A DNA stretch of 64,000 bases from Actinomycetota bacterium (GTDB taxonomy: Bacteria > Actinomycetota > Acidimicrobiia > Acidimicrobiales > Iamiaceae): contig JAHBSO010000011.1 in assembly GCA_019639075.1 (NCBI GenBank), forward strand, positions 24,356 through 88,355, read 5' to 3'. Within the stretch, counting starts at the first letter, position 1, and every line of letters starts with the position of its first letter. Position numbers and translations under genes: made by a program. A model generated the notes under the pieces. The model did not search any database and was not told the DNA's origin. It saw nothing but the letters and a program-made list of their open reading frames with translations. Of this stretch, positions 50,998 through 59,383 are shown piece by piece.

Positions 50998-52215
50998 ATG
51001 GACACCTCCGCCGAGCCCTCCGTCGATCCGTCGTCGCCACCGTCGCCGTCCCCGTTCGAACCGGGTCGGCTCGGGCCGCTCAGGCTGCGCAACCGCATCA
51101 TCAAGGCCGCGACCTTCGAGGGGGTCATGCGGCGGGGTGCGGTGAGCGACGAGCTGATCGACTTCCACGTCCGCGTGGCCCGGGGCGGTGCCGCGCTGAC
51201 GACGGTCGCCTACTGCGCGATCTCCAAGGGCGGCCGGGTCAGTCCCGACACGATGGTGCTGCGCGACGAGCTGGTGCCCGACCTGCGGCGGCTCACCGAC
51301 GGCGTCCACGCCGAGGGGGCGCTCGTCGCCGCCCAGCTCGGTCACGCCGGCCTGGTCGCCCAGGGCCACAACCGGCGCAACCCGTCGATCGCTCCGTCCC
51401 GACGGTTCAGCCCGGCGGCCACCGGGGTCCTCAGGGCTGCGACCGAGGCCGACATAGACGACCTGGTCGGGCAGTTCGCCGCCGCCGCCCGGGTCGCCGC
51501 CGACTCGGGGTTCGACGCCGTCGAACTGCACCTCGGGCACAACTACCTGCTCAGCTCGTTCCTCAGCCCCAACCTGAACAAGCGCCGCGACGAGTACGGC
51601 GGGAGCATCGAGAACCGCCTCCGGTTCCCTCGCCGGGTGATCGAGGCGATCCGCGAGGTGCTGCCCGACGAGATGGCGCTGTGGGCCAAGTTCAACATGG
51701 CCGACGGCGTGGCCAAGGGGCTGTGGCTCGACGAGAGCCTGCCGATGGCCAAGGTGCTCGAGGCCGACGGCCAGCTCGACGCGCTGGAGCTCACCGGCGG
51801 GTCCTCGCTCCTCAACGGCATGTACTTCTTCCGGGGCGACGTCCCGATGAAGGAGTTCGTGGCCGCCCAGCCGAAGGTCATCGGGTGGGGGGTGAAGCTC
51901 TACGGCCCGAAGCTGTTCCCGAAGTACCCGTTCGAGGAGGCGTTCTTCCTCGACTTCGCCCGCCAGTTCCGCGCCGAGCTGTCGATGCCGCTGATCTACC
52001 TCGGCGGGGCCAACGAGCGGGCGACGCTCGAGCAGGTGCTCGGCGAGGGCTTCTCCTTCGTCGCCATGGCCCGGGCCCTGCTGCGCGACCCCGACCTGCC
52101 CAACAAGATGGCGGCGAACGACACCGACCACGGCCTCTGCGTGCACTGCAACAAGTGCATGGCCACGATCTACTCGGGCACGCACTGCGTGCTCGTCCCG
52201 GAGGATGAGCGATGA
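50998..52215 (+). CDS. OYE-family NADH:flavin oxidoreductase
   Basis: This 405-residue flavoenzyme is of the old yellow enzyme family. It has LRNRIIKAATFEGVM, AQLGHAGLVAQGHNRR, the active-site region DAVELHLGHNYLLSSFLSPNLNKRRDEYGGSIENR and PLIYLGGANERATLEQVL. Near the C-terminus a Cys-rich CVHCNKCMATIYSGTHC resembles the iron-sulfur site of the dienoyl-CoA reductase subfamily, but the NADPH domain of those longer proteins is absent. It forms an operon with the SDR gene by an ATGA overlap, so the two may reduce the same enone. Confidence 0.92.
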   Translation: MDTSAEPSVDPSSPPSPSPFEPGRLGPLRLRNRIIKAATFEGVMRRGAVSDELIDFHVRVARGGAALTTVAYCAISKGGRVSPDTMVLRDELVPDLRRLTDGVHAEGALVAAQLGHAGLVAQGHNRRNPSIAPSRRFSPAATGVLRAATEADIDDLVGQFAAAARVAADSGFDAVELHLGHNYLLSSFLSPNLNKRRDEYGGSIENRLRFPRRVIEAIREVLPDEMALWAKFNMADGVAKGLWLDESLPMAKVLEADGQLDALELTGGSSLLNGMYFFRGDVPMKEFVAAQPKVIGWGVKLYGPKLFPKYPFEEAFFLDFARQFRAELSMPLIYLGGANERATLEQVLGEGFSFVAMARALLRDPDLPNKMAANDTDHGLCVHCNKCMATIYSGTHCVLVPEDER

Positions 52216-53009
52216 CCACCCGTACCACCGTGATCACCGGCTCGGCGTCGGGCATGGGCGCGGCGAACCGGCGGCGCCTGGAGGCGGAGGGCCACCGGGT
52301 GATCGGCGTCGACGTGCACGACGCCGAGGTGGTGGCCGACCTCTCCACGGCGGACGGTCGCCGAGACGCGATCGCGGCGGTGACCGAGCTGGCGGGCGGC
52401 TCGATCGACGGGCTGGTCACCTGGGCCGGGCTCGCCGGCCTCACCGGCCGGCCCGGTCGGCTGTTGGCCGCGGTCAACTACTTCGGCACGGTCGAGCTGA
52501 TGGAGGGCTTGCGGCCGCTGCTGGCCGCCGGCGATCAGCCGGCCGCGGTGGCGATCAGCTCGAACTCGACGACGATCCAACCCGGCGTGCCGATGGACCT
52601 GGTCGACGCGCTGCTGGCCGGCGACGAGGAGGCCGCGCTCGCCGAGGCCGACCTGGGCGACTCGTTCGCGGCGTACCCGGCCAGCAAGCTCGCGGTGGCC
52701 CGCTGGTGCCGCCGCGCCGCGGTCACCGACGAGTGGGCGGGGGCGGGGATCCGGCTCAACGCGATCGCGCCCGGCGCGGTCGAGACCCCGCTGCTGGCCG
52801 CGTCGCGGGCCGACGAGACGGTCGGCTCCTTCATCGACCAGCTCCCGATCCCGGCGGGCGGTCCGGCGAGCCCCGAGGACATCGTGGGCGTCGTGTCGTT
52901 CCTGCTCGGCCCCGACGCCCGCTTCCTCGTCGGGTCGTTCGTCGTCGTCGACGGCGGCAGCGATGCGCTGATCCGCCCCGACGGGATGCCCGTCCCCTTC
53001 GTCCTGTGA
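52212..53009 (+). CDS. Short-chain dehydrogenase/reductase (3-alpha-HSD-like)
   Basis: This 265-residue SDR has the cofactor loop TGSASGMGAANRRRLEAEG, the Ser of SSNSTTIQPG and YPASK. IRLNAIAPGAVETPLL and FLVGSFVVVDGGSDAL close the fold. The short form and the loop between Ser and Tyr resemble 3-alpha-hydroxysteroid dehydrogenases. With the ene-reductase gene it would act on a ring ketone or enone, maybe a steroid. Its stop is followed within 2 nt by a repeat cluster. Confidence 0.92.
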   Translation: MTTRTTVITGSASGMGAANRRRLEAEGHRVIGVDVHDAEVVADLSTADGRRDAIAAVTELAGGSIDGLVTWAGLAGLTGRPGRLLAAVNYFGTVELMEGLRPLLAAGDQPAAVAISSNSTTIQPGVPMDLVDALLAGDEEAALAEADLGDSFAAYPASKLAVARWCRRAAVTDEWAGAGIRLNAIAPGAVETPLLAASRADETVGSFIDQLPIPAGGPASPEDIVGVVSFLLGPDARFLVGSFVVVDGGSDALIRPDGMPVPFVL

Positions 53010-53010
53010 G

Positions 53011-53231
53011 CGCCCTTCGAACCCCGCCGTTCCTTGAGCGAGCGAAGCGAGCCGAAAGGTGGGGTTTCGACTGCGCTCGCTGGCGCTCGCTCCGCTCAAC
53101 CATTGGTGATGTTCCTTGAGCGAGCGAAGCGAACCCCTTCGTTCCTTGAGCGCCCTTCGACTCGCTGCGCTCGCTCAGGGAACAGAGCTGTTCCTTGAGC
53201 GGAGCGAGCGCCAGCGAGCGCAGTCGAAAGG
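53011..53231. repeat. REP-like cluster upstream of the GH1-like gene
   Basis: Several units alternate in orientation (GTTCCTTGAGCGAGCGAAGC..., TTTCGACTGCGCTCGCTGGC..., and others), some truncated. The last one ends GTCGAAAGG. The AAAGG at its end is 6 nt before the GTG start of the next gene and could serve as its ribosome-binding site. Confidence 0.85.
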
Positions 53232-53237
53232 CGACTC

Positions 53238-54422
53238 GTGACGGACTTTCCCGCGTTCGCCGTCGCGTGCGGCGAGGAGGCGTCGGACCCGTGGGTCCTC
53301 CACGACGGCGCACCGGTGCGGGTCGACGAGCTGGCCCGTAGCGGCCACCTCGACCACCTGGACGACGACCTCGCCGCGGTCGCCGCGCTCGGCGTGCAGG
53401 TGTGGCGCTACGGCATGCCCTGGCGCCTGACCGAACCCGAGCCCGGGGTGTTCGACTGGAGTCTCTGGGACCGGGCCCTCGCCGCGTGCGAGCACCACGG
53501 GCTCACCCCGGTGGTCGACCTCTGCCACTTCGGTCTGCCCGACCACTACGACGGCTTCTGCGACCCGGCGTGGGTCGAGGGGTTCGGCCGCTACGTCGAC
53601 GCGTTCCTCGCCCGCTACCCGGAGCCCCGTTGGTTCACCCCGGTGAACGAACCGGTGATCACCGCTTCGTTCTCGGCGCTGCTCGGCATGTGGAACGACC
53701 GGCGGGCCAGCGTCGAGGACTACTTCGTCGCGCTCGGGCACGTCACCCTCGCCAACGTCGAGGCGATGGCGCGCGTCCGGGCCGACCGTGACGGCTGGTG
53801 GATCTCCGCCGAGGGCTTCGGCGCCGACCTGTTCGATCCCGACGACGAAGCCGGTGCCAGCGCCGCGGTCGATGCCCGCGACCTCCAGTGGGCGGTGTGG
53901 GACCTCCACCTCGGCCACGAGCCGCGCGGGATCGCGGCCCGGCTCGGCGACGTGGTCGAACCGGGCGTGCTGGCCCGCATCGACGCCGCCCGCCCGTCGT
54001 TGCCGGTCGACCGGATCGTCGCCGGGCACGACTTCTACCCGGTCAGCGTGGCGCTCCACGGCACCCGGGCGACCCGCCCGCTCACCCTCGCCGAGCGCAT
54101 CGCGGCCTACGAGGCCACCGCTCGGGCGTGGCACGAGCAGTACCGGGTGTCGTTCTGGGTGTCGGAGACGTCGAACCTGTCCCTGCCGGTGGCCGACGGC
54201 CCGACCTGGTTGGCGTCGCTGGTCGACGCGCTCGACCGCATGGCCCACGACGGGCTGCCGGTGCGGGGCATCTGCTGGTACAGCCGGGGCGACCAGTACG
54301 ACTGGGACGGGGCGCTGCTCGAACCGGTCGGGCGGGTCACCGAGGTCGGCCTGTTCGACGCCGACCGCAACGCCCGCCCGGTCGCATCGGCCTACGCGGA
54401 CCTCGCCCGCGAACGCCTGTAG
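53238..54422 (+). CDS. Glycoside hydrolase family 1-like protein
   Basis: This 394-residue protein has a (beta/alpha)8 barrel with the GH1 acid/base motif TPVNEPV near residue 138. A nucleophile-position Glu in WVSETSN is where GH1 usually has TENG. It is shorter than typical GH1 enzymes (about 450). The start VWRYGMPWRLTEPEPGVFDWSLWDRAL is a family feature. The substrate is unknown. Both sides are filled by REP-like clusters, and the GTG start takes its ribosome site from the repeat end. Confidence 0.85.
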   Translation: MTDFPAFAVACGEEASDPWVLHDGAPVRVDELARSGHLDHLDDDLAAVAALGVQVWRYGMPWRLTEPEPGVFDWSLWDRALAACEHHGLTPVVDLCHFGLPDHYDGFCDPAWVEGFGRYVDAFLARYPEPRWFTPVNEPVITASFSALLGMWNDRRASVEDYFVALGHVTLANVEAMARVRADRDGWWISAEGFGADLFDPDDEAGASAAVDARDLQWAVWDLHLGHEPRGIAARLGDVVEPGVLARIDAARPSLPVDRIVAGHDFYPVSVALHGTRATRPLTLAERIAAYEATARAWHEQYRVSFWVSETSNLSLPVADGPTWLASLVDALDRMAHDGLPVRGICWYSRGDQYDWDGALLEPVGRVTEVGLFDADRNARPVASAYADLARERL

Positions 54423-54425
54423 CCA

Positions 54426-54643
54426 GGTTTCGACTGCGCTCGCCTTTCGACTGCGCTCGCTGGCGCTCGCTCCGCTCAAGGACCACTGGCGCTCGCTCCG
54501 CTCAACCAACAGTCCAGTCGTTCCTTGAGCGAGCGGAGCGAGTCGAAAGGTGGCTCAGGATCCGCGGAGCGCCACCCTCTGTTCCTTGAGCGCCCTTCGA
54601 CTCGCTTCGCTCGCTCAGGATCCGCGGAGCGAGTCGAAAGGTG
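54426..54643. repeat. REP-like cluster downstream of the GH1-like gene
   Basis: At least five units and fragments in both orientations lie between the convergent GH1-like and hydrolase genes. A short GGATCCGCGGAGC sequence occurs twice among them (about 54556 and 54619). The cluster ends 2 nt before the stop of the minus-strand gene. Confidence 0.85.
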
Positions 54644-54645
54644 GC

Positions 54646-56187
54646 TCAGCCGGCGAGGAGGTCGGGCTGGGCGAAGTCCATCAGGGCCTCGCGGTCCTCT
54701 TCGAGGGCGAACCCGGCCTCGATCGTGGCGTCGGTCGACGTCTCGTACTCGCTGAGGTAGTCGTCGTCGGTCGGGTAGAGCTCGGCCAGGTCGCTCGGCA
54801 GGATCGGGATGGTGGTGCCGGCGAGCAGGCAGGCGACGTTCGTCGACGGGCCGGGCTCGCCGGACAGGACCACGATCGGCACGTCGACCGGGGGCGTCCG
54901 GACGCCGCCCTCGACGACGCCGATCTCGTCGCGGACGTAGCGGTTGGCGCCCTCCTGCTCCTCGACGGCCAGCGGTTCGGCGGTCGGGGGCGCGTCGCCG
55001 CCCCGGACCCACGTGTCGAGCGAGCGGAGCGCGGCCTTCAGGATGATGTGCATCGGGCCGTCGTTGATCTCGGCGCCGCAGTCGAAGGAGTCGGCGATGG
55101 AGCCCAGCAGGTGCAGGTCGACGTGCGAGGTGCCGGCCATCTCCCACGTCGCCACGGTGTCGGAGTCCGGTTGGCGGGCCGGGTAGAAGTTGAGGACGCC
55201 GAGGACGTCGGACTCGGACTGGACCATGAGCGTCTTCGCCCGGAGGTCGGTGCGGATCCGGGTGGGGGTGCCGGAGATCGCGGAGGCGATGTCGACGTCG
55301 TCGCCCCCGTTGCGGCCGGCGAGGGGCAGGGGCGCGCCGCCCCGGCTGTGGATGAAGAACCCGTCGAAGGCCTCGGTCAGGGGCTGGACGCCGTCGGCGT
55401 AGGTGGTCAGCGCGAAGGCGCTCTGGGACTCGCCGACCGCGATCACCTGGTCGGTGGGGATGTCGCCGAGCAGGGTGCCGTCGTCGGCGCGCAGGGCCCG
55501 GGTGACCTGCGTGTACATGTCGTAGCTGTACTGGTCGCCGGGGTGGGACAGGTCGCCGTAGCGGTCGGGGTCGATGGCCTTCAGGCCCTTGCCGGCGATG
55601 GCCCCGACCATGGCGTTGTCGGGGGCGATGGACACCGCGACGGGGCCGCCCTCGACGCCGATCGACTGGGCCGACACGCCGACCCACGTGTACCCGCCCC
55701 GCAGGATCTCCTCCTCCATGTAGGCGTAGTCGGGGTTGGCGTCGACGCCGCCGGACACGTTGAGCCACTCGACGAGGACGGTGCCGTTGGCGTCGGCGGC
55801 CTCGGCCGGACGGCGGACGACGATCCGGGTGGTGTAGTCGGCGGTGTCGGTGGAGGGCGCCAGGGTCCACATCCCGTCGCCGGACAGCTCGCCCTCCGGT
55901 TCGTAGGACACGGCGCTGCCGGAGACGACGAACTCGTGCTCCTCGTAGCCGGCGGTCTCGAGGTCGGTGCTCCGCGAGGCGCCGAGGAACGCCGATCCGT
56001 CGCCGTCGATCTCCCGGACCACCTCGGCGGCGGGGCCGTCGGGACGCTCGACCTCGGGTGCGGTCGTCGTCGTGGCCGCGCCGCCGGCCGCGGCGGTGGT
56101 CGACGACGAGTCGCTGCCGTCGGAGGAGCAGGATGCCAGCAGCAGCGCGGCGACGACGGCGAACGCCGCGAGACGGGACCTCGACAT
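54646..56187 (-). CDS. Lipoprotein alpha/beta-hydrolase domain protein
   Basis: This 513-residue exported protein has a lipobox signal (FAVVAALLLASC) and an acidic Thr-rich stalk. An alpha/beta-hydrolase-type domain follows (VLVEWLNVSGGVDANPDY, nucleophile Ser in VIAVGESQSAFAL, late His in AGTSHVDLHLL). Members of this family (alpha/beta hydrolase domain, Abhydrolase_10 type) have no clear function. The ATG has a GGGAG ribosome site. It is convergent with the GH1-like gene. Confidence 0.85.
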   Translation of the reverse strand: MSRSRLAAFAVVAALLLASCSSDGSDSSSTTAAAGGAATTTTAPEVERPDGPAAEVVREIDGDGSAFLGASRSTDLETAGYEEHEFVVSGSAVSYEPEGELSGDGMWTLAPSTDTADYTTRIVVRRPAEAADANGTVLVEWLNVSGGVDANPDYAYMEEEILRGGYTWVGVSAQSIGVEGGPVAVSIAPDNAMVGAIAGKGLKAIDPDRYGDLSHPGDQYSYDMYTQVTRALRADDGTLLGDIPTDQVIAVGESQSAFALTTYADGVQPLTEAFDGFFIHSRGGAPLPLAGRNGGDDVDIASAISGTPTRIRTDLRAKTLMVQSESDVLGVLNFYPARQPDSDTVATWEMAGTSHVDLHLLGSIADSFDCGAEINDGPMHIILKAALRSLDTWVRGGDAPPTAEPLAVEEQEGANRYVRDEIGVVEGGVRTPPVDVPIVVLSGEPGPSTNVACLLAGTTIPILPSDLAELYPTDDDYLSEYETSTDATIEAGFALEEDREALMDFAQPDLLAG

Positions 56188-56342
56188 TGGAACGACTCCC
56201 CTGGTCGGTCGAACGGGCGGCCAGCGTGCCACACCGCCGGACACCCGGTGGGGTGGTCCCGCCCAGCGGGAGCATCGGTTCTTCGGGGGTGAGACCGCGC
56301 CGGGGCGCGTTCTGAGCCCCGAAGAACGGTCGAAGGGGTCGG

Positions 56343-57650
56343 TCAGTCGAGGGTGAGAGTGAGGCCGAGGCCGAGGAGGCGGTCGAGGGCGTCGAGCGCG
56401 TCGCGGCCGGCGGCGCCGCGCCCCGCGGCGGCGACGAGCTGGGCCGATGCCTCCACCGCGTCGGCGCCCGGGTTGAGGCCGCGCACGGCGCGGGCGACCG
56501 CGGCCCGCAGCTCGACGCCGAACCCGTCGGCCCGCTCGGGGTCGAGCGAACGGGCCACCACGCCGGGGTGGCTGTCGGCCACGGTGGCGAGCCGGCGGAG
56601 GGTGGCGGCGAGGATGACCGGCCGGACGACCTCCGCGCCGCGGTGGGAGAGATCGGTGCCGACGAGCAGTCGCAGGACTCGGTCGCACAGGTCGACCCGG
56701 GAGGGGAACAGGCGGTCGGCCCGGAGGGCGTCGATGCCGGCGGCCGCCGCGACGTCGGCGACCGGCGTCGGCTCGTCCAGCCCGTACCAGCGGACGCGGG
56801 CCGCGGTCACCAGGTCGGCGCGGGCGGTGGCGTCGGCCACCGGGAGCGAGGGGTCGTCGAGCGCGCCGGGGAGGGTGAACGCCTCGGCGAGGCGGTAGGT
56901 GGCCTCGGCCACCAGGTCGAGGTCGACGCCATCGGGGTCGACCAGCGCCCGCAGCACCGCGCCGTCGACGAGGCACTGGACGACCACGGCGATGGTGCGG
57001 GCGTCGATCCCGGGTTGGGGCCGGATGTGGAGCTCGTCGAGGGCGACCTCGACGACGAGTCGGATCCCCTCGGTCAGCTCGTCGTACATGCGTCGGCGTT
57101 CGGCCAGGACGGCCCGGGCGACCCGCAGGTCCTCGTCGGCGGGCCGCTCGCCCTCCCACCGGTCCGACGCCGTGAGCGCGGCCGCCTGCGCGACCCATCC
57201 CGCGGGCATGCCGGGGGACCGGAACTGGTGGTCGAGGTGGGTGCGGATCGACGCGACGATGCGGTCGTGCGGGGCCTCGGTGGTGGCGAGGGCCGCGGCG
57301 ATGGCCTCGAACGACCGCTCCCACCCGGCCCAGGCGTGGTCCGACGCAGCGATCGTGGAGGCGAGGATCGCCCGTCCGCTGGGGTCGGGGCGTCCGGACG
57401 GCTCGTCGGCCACGAGCTCGCGGTACGCCGCCCACCGGTCGGGCCCCGATGCCGGGCCGGGGGCGCTGGGGGCCCGGAACCGTTGGTACACGGTGGGGCG
57501 GGAGGCGTGGACGTCGGTGCCGGTCTGGAGCCGGGAGGGGTTGAGCACCTCGCGCAGACCGGTGAGCGCATCGGTGAGGAGGCGGTCGCGGCCTTCGTGG
57601 GCGGCGGCGCGGAAGATCTCGTCGTCGTCCAGGTCGATCGGGGCCGCCAT
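56343..57650 (-). CDS. Double TetR-like transcriptional regulator
   Basis: This 435-residue protein has two TetR-like halves. The first has a helix-turn-helix-like segment SRLQTGTDVHASRPTVYQRFR near the N-terminus and a ligand domain. The second begins near residue 265 with PVADVAAAAGIDALRADRLFPSRVDLCDRVL, another TetR DNA-binding segment. A tandem fusion is unusual for the family. The start is an ATG 7 nt after TAAGGT on the minus strand, a leaderless start. Its operator may be the ACCGTTCGTTAAG region near 57660. The target genes are unknown. Confidence 0.8.
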   Translation of the reverse strand: MAAPIDLDDDEIFRAAAHEGRDRLLTDALTGLREVLNPSRLQTGTDVHASRPTVYQRFRAPSAPGPASGPDRWAAYRELVADEPSGRPDPSGRAILASTIAASDHAWAGWERSFEAIAAALATTEAPHDRIVASIRTHLDHQFRSPGMPAGWVAQAAALTASDRWEGERPADEDLRVARAVLAERRRMYDELTEGIRLVVEVALDELHIRPQPGIDARTIAVVVQCLVDGAVLRALVDPDGVDLDLVAEATYRLAEAFTLPGALDDPSLPVADATARADLVTAARVRWYGLDEPTPVADVAAAAGIDALRADRLFPSRVDLCDRVLRLLVGTDLSHRGAEVVRPVILAATLRRLATVADSHPGVVARSLDPERADGFGVELRAAVARAVRGLNPGADAVEASAQLVAAAGRGAAGRDALDALDRLLGLGLTLTLD

Positions 57651-57816
57651 GGGCCGCACCTTACCGTTCGTTAAGAGTCTTGACGAAGTCGTCATTTCCT
57701 GTCGGCGGATGCGTCGGTACCTTGCCAATTGCGGATCGGCCACGGTCGGTCCGCCTGTGGTGGGAAGGGCAGCCGGCACCGGCGGATCGGCTGTCCTTCC
57801 CTCCGCTCCCCCCAAC

Positions 57817-57846
57817 GGCCCCCACCCACTCCGCCGGGTGGGGGCC
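57817..57846 (+). promoter_or_regulatory. GC-rich hairpin in the leader of the PLP-homeostasis gene
   Basis: GGCCCCCACCC (57817-57827) pairs perfectly with 57836-57846 around an 8-nt loop, 49 nt before the ATG. No gene lies upstream on this strand for several hundred bases, so it is likely in a 5' leader and not a terminator. TACGCT at about 57862 could instead be a -10 downstream of it. Confidence 0.4.
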
Positions 57847-57895
57847 GACCCATCTCGGGCTCTACGCTCCGACGGTCCGTCCCGTGGGAGACCCC

Positions 57896-58645
57896 ATGAG
57901 CCACCCCGCGATCGTCACGTCCGAGGCCGCCCTCCACGCCAACGTGGCCGCGGTGCAGGAGCGCATCGCGGCCGCCGCCCGGCGGGTCGACCGCGATCCG
58001 GCCGACGTCCGGCTGCTGCCGGTCACCAAGACGGTGCACGACGAGCGGATCGCCTGGCTCGGCACCACCGGCCTGGAGCTGGTCGGGGAGAACAAGGTCC
58101 AGGAGGCCCTGGGCAAGGCCGACGCGCTGGCCCGGGCGGGCCTGCGCTGGGCGATGATCGGTCACCTCCAGACCAACAAGGCCCGTCACGCCGTGGGCGC
58201 GGCGGCCGAGCTGCACTCGCTCGACGACCTGCGCCTGGCCGAGGCACTCGACCGTCGGCTCCAGGCGATCGGCGAGGGCCTCGACGTGTTCGTGCAGGTG
58301 AACAGCTCCGGGGAGGCGTCGAAGTCCGGCCTCGCGCCCGACGACGTGGCGGCCTTCGTTGCCGCGCTCGCGCCGTTCACGTCCCTGCGGGTCCGGGGCC
58401 TCATGACCCTCGCCGTGTTCTCCGACGACCGCGAGCTCGTCGCCGCGTGCTTCGAGCGGATGCGCGACGTGCAGGAGCGGTTGCGCCAGGACGTCGATGC
58501 CGACGGGTTCGCGGAGCTGTCGATGGGCATGTCGGGCGACTACGAGCTGGCGATCGAGCACGGGGCGACGACGGTGCGCGTCGGCGAGGGCATCTTCGGC
58601 CCCCGGGGTACCGGGCCGGGTGTCCCATCGGGCGGGGCTCGGTAG
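57896..58645 (+). CDS. YggS/PROSC pyridoxal-phosphate homeostasis protein
   Basis: This 249-residue PLP-binding protein keeps the vitamin B6 pool balanced. It has VRLLPVTKTVHDERIAWLG with the PLP Lys, ELVGENKVQEALGKAD, MIGHLQTNKAR and FVQVNSSGEASKSGL. AELSMGMSGDYELAIEHGATTVRVGEGIFGPRG near the end is a family signature. In many bacteria it sits in the division cluster; here it is apart. The ATG at 57896 has a GGGAG ribosome site. Confidence 0.93.
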   Translation: MSHPAIVTSEAALHANVAAVQERIAAAARRVDRDPADVRLLPVTKTVHDERIAWLGTTGLELVGENKVQEALGKADALARAGLRWAMIGHLQTNKARHAVGAAAELHSLDDLRLAEALDRRLQAIGEGLDVFVQVNSSGEASKSGLAPDDVAAFVAALAPFTSLRVRGLMTLAVFSDDRELVAACFERMRDVQERLRQDVDADGFAELSMGMSGDYELAIEHGATTVRVGEGIFGPRGTGPGVPSGGAR

Positions 58646-58685
58646 CGTCACGGTCATCACCACCGCGAGCGACCGGAGGACAGCC

Positions 58686-59129
58686 GTGCACATGCCGAAC
58701 AAGGTCATCGAGGTCGGTGCGTGGTGCCTCGAGAACGGGCACCGCGCACTGCTCAAGGTGTCGGGCGGTCGGTTCCCGAAGACGATGCTGGGGATGCAGC
58801 CGGTCGAGCTGTTCACCGTCGGGCGGGTGTCGGGGGAGCGGCGGGCCACGATGCTGACGGCGCCGATCTTCGAGCCCGACCGGGTCGTGCTGGTGGCGTC
58901 CAAGGGCGGCCACGAGGACCATCCCGGTTGGTACAAGAACCTGGTGAAGGAGCCGAAGGTCGAGATCGCCGCCGACGGCGAGACGCGCGAGATGGTGGCC
59001 CGCACGGCGGTCGGGGCCGAGCGGGTCGAGCTGTGGCCGCAGGTGGTGGCCGCGTACGACGGCTACGACGGCTACCAGCGCAACACCGACCGCGAGATCC
59101 CCGTCGTCGTCTGCGAACCCGCCCCCTGA
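58686..59129 (+). CDS. F420/deazaflavin-type nitroreductase family protein
   Basis: This 147-residue protein has the Ddn-type split barrel: LFTVGRVSGERRATMLTAPIFEPDRVVLVASKGG, then HEDHPGWYKNLVKEPKVEIAADGETREMVARTA. Members use F420 or a related deazaflavin and reduce quinones or nitro compounds. The GTG start (58686) has a GGAGGA ribosome site 7 nt upstream; an in-frame ATG two codons later is less well placed. Confidence 0.9.
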   Translation: MHMPNKVIEVGAWCLENGHRALLKVSGGRFPKTMLGMQPVELFTVGRVSGERRATMLTAPIFEPDRVVLVASKGGHEDHPGWYKNLVKEPKVEIAADGETREMVARTAVGAERVELWPQVVAAYDGYDGYQRNTDREIPVVVCEPAP

Positions 59130-59158
59130 CCCCGGCGCCCGCACCCACCCCCCAACCT

Positions 59159-59207
59159 GAACTGGCGTAGGTGGTGGTGGGCTGACCACCGCCACCTACG
59201 CCAGTTC
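59159..59207. repeat. Long intergenic hairpin sharing CTGGCGTAGG
   Basis: Perfect 16-nt arms (GAACTGGCGTAGGTGG at 59159-59174 and its complement at 59192-59207) extend inwards to 22 nt with one G-U pair, leaving a 5-nt loop GCTGA. The stem core CTGGCGTAGG is the same as in the hairpin at 12977-13025. It lies 29 nt after the nitroreductase stop. Confidence 0.75.
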
Positions 59208-59383
59208 GAGGTGGGTGGGGTGGACGGCGGTGGTTCTGGCACTGCGCGTGGCGGATTGCTCACGCTCTGAGTAATCGTTGCTCTAGTCCGGATCCGGCAG
59301 CCCGTGGTCCGATGCCTGGCGAGAGGCCGAGGGGCCTTCGGCGATCGCTCGGCGCGGTCGGCGGGACGTGCGGAGGAGCGACC

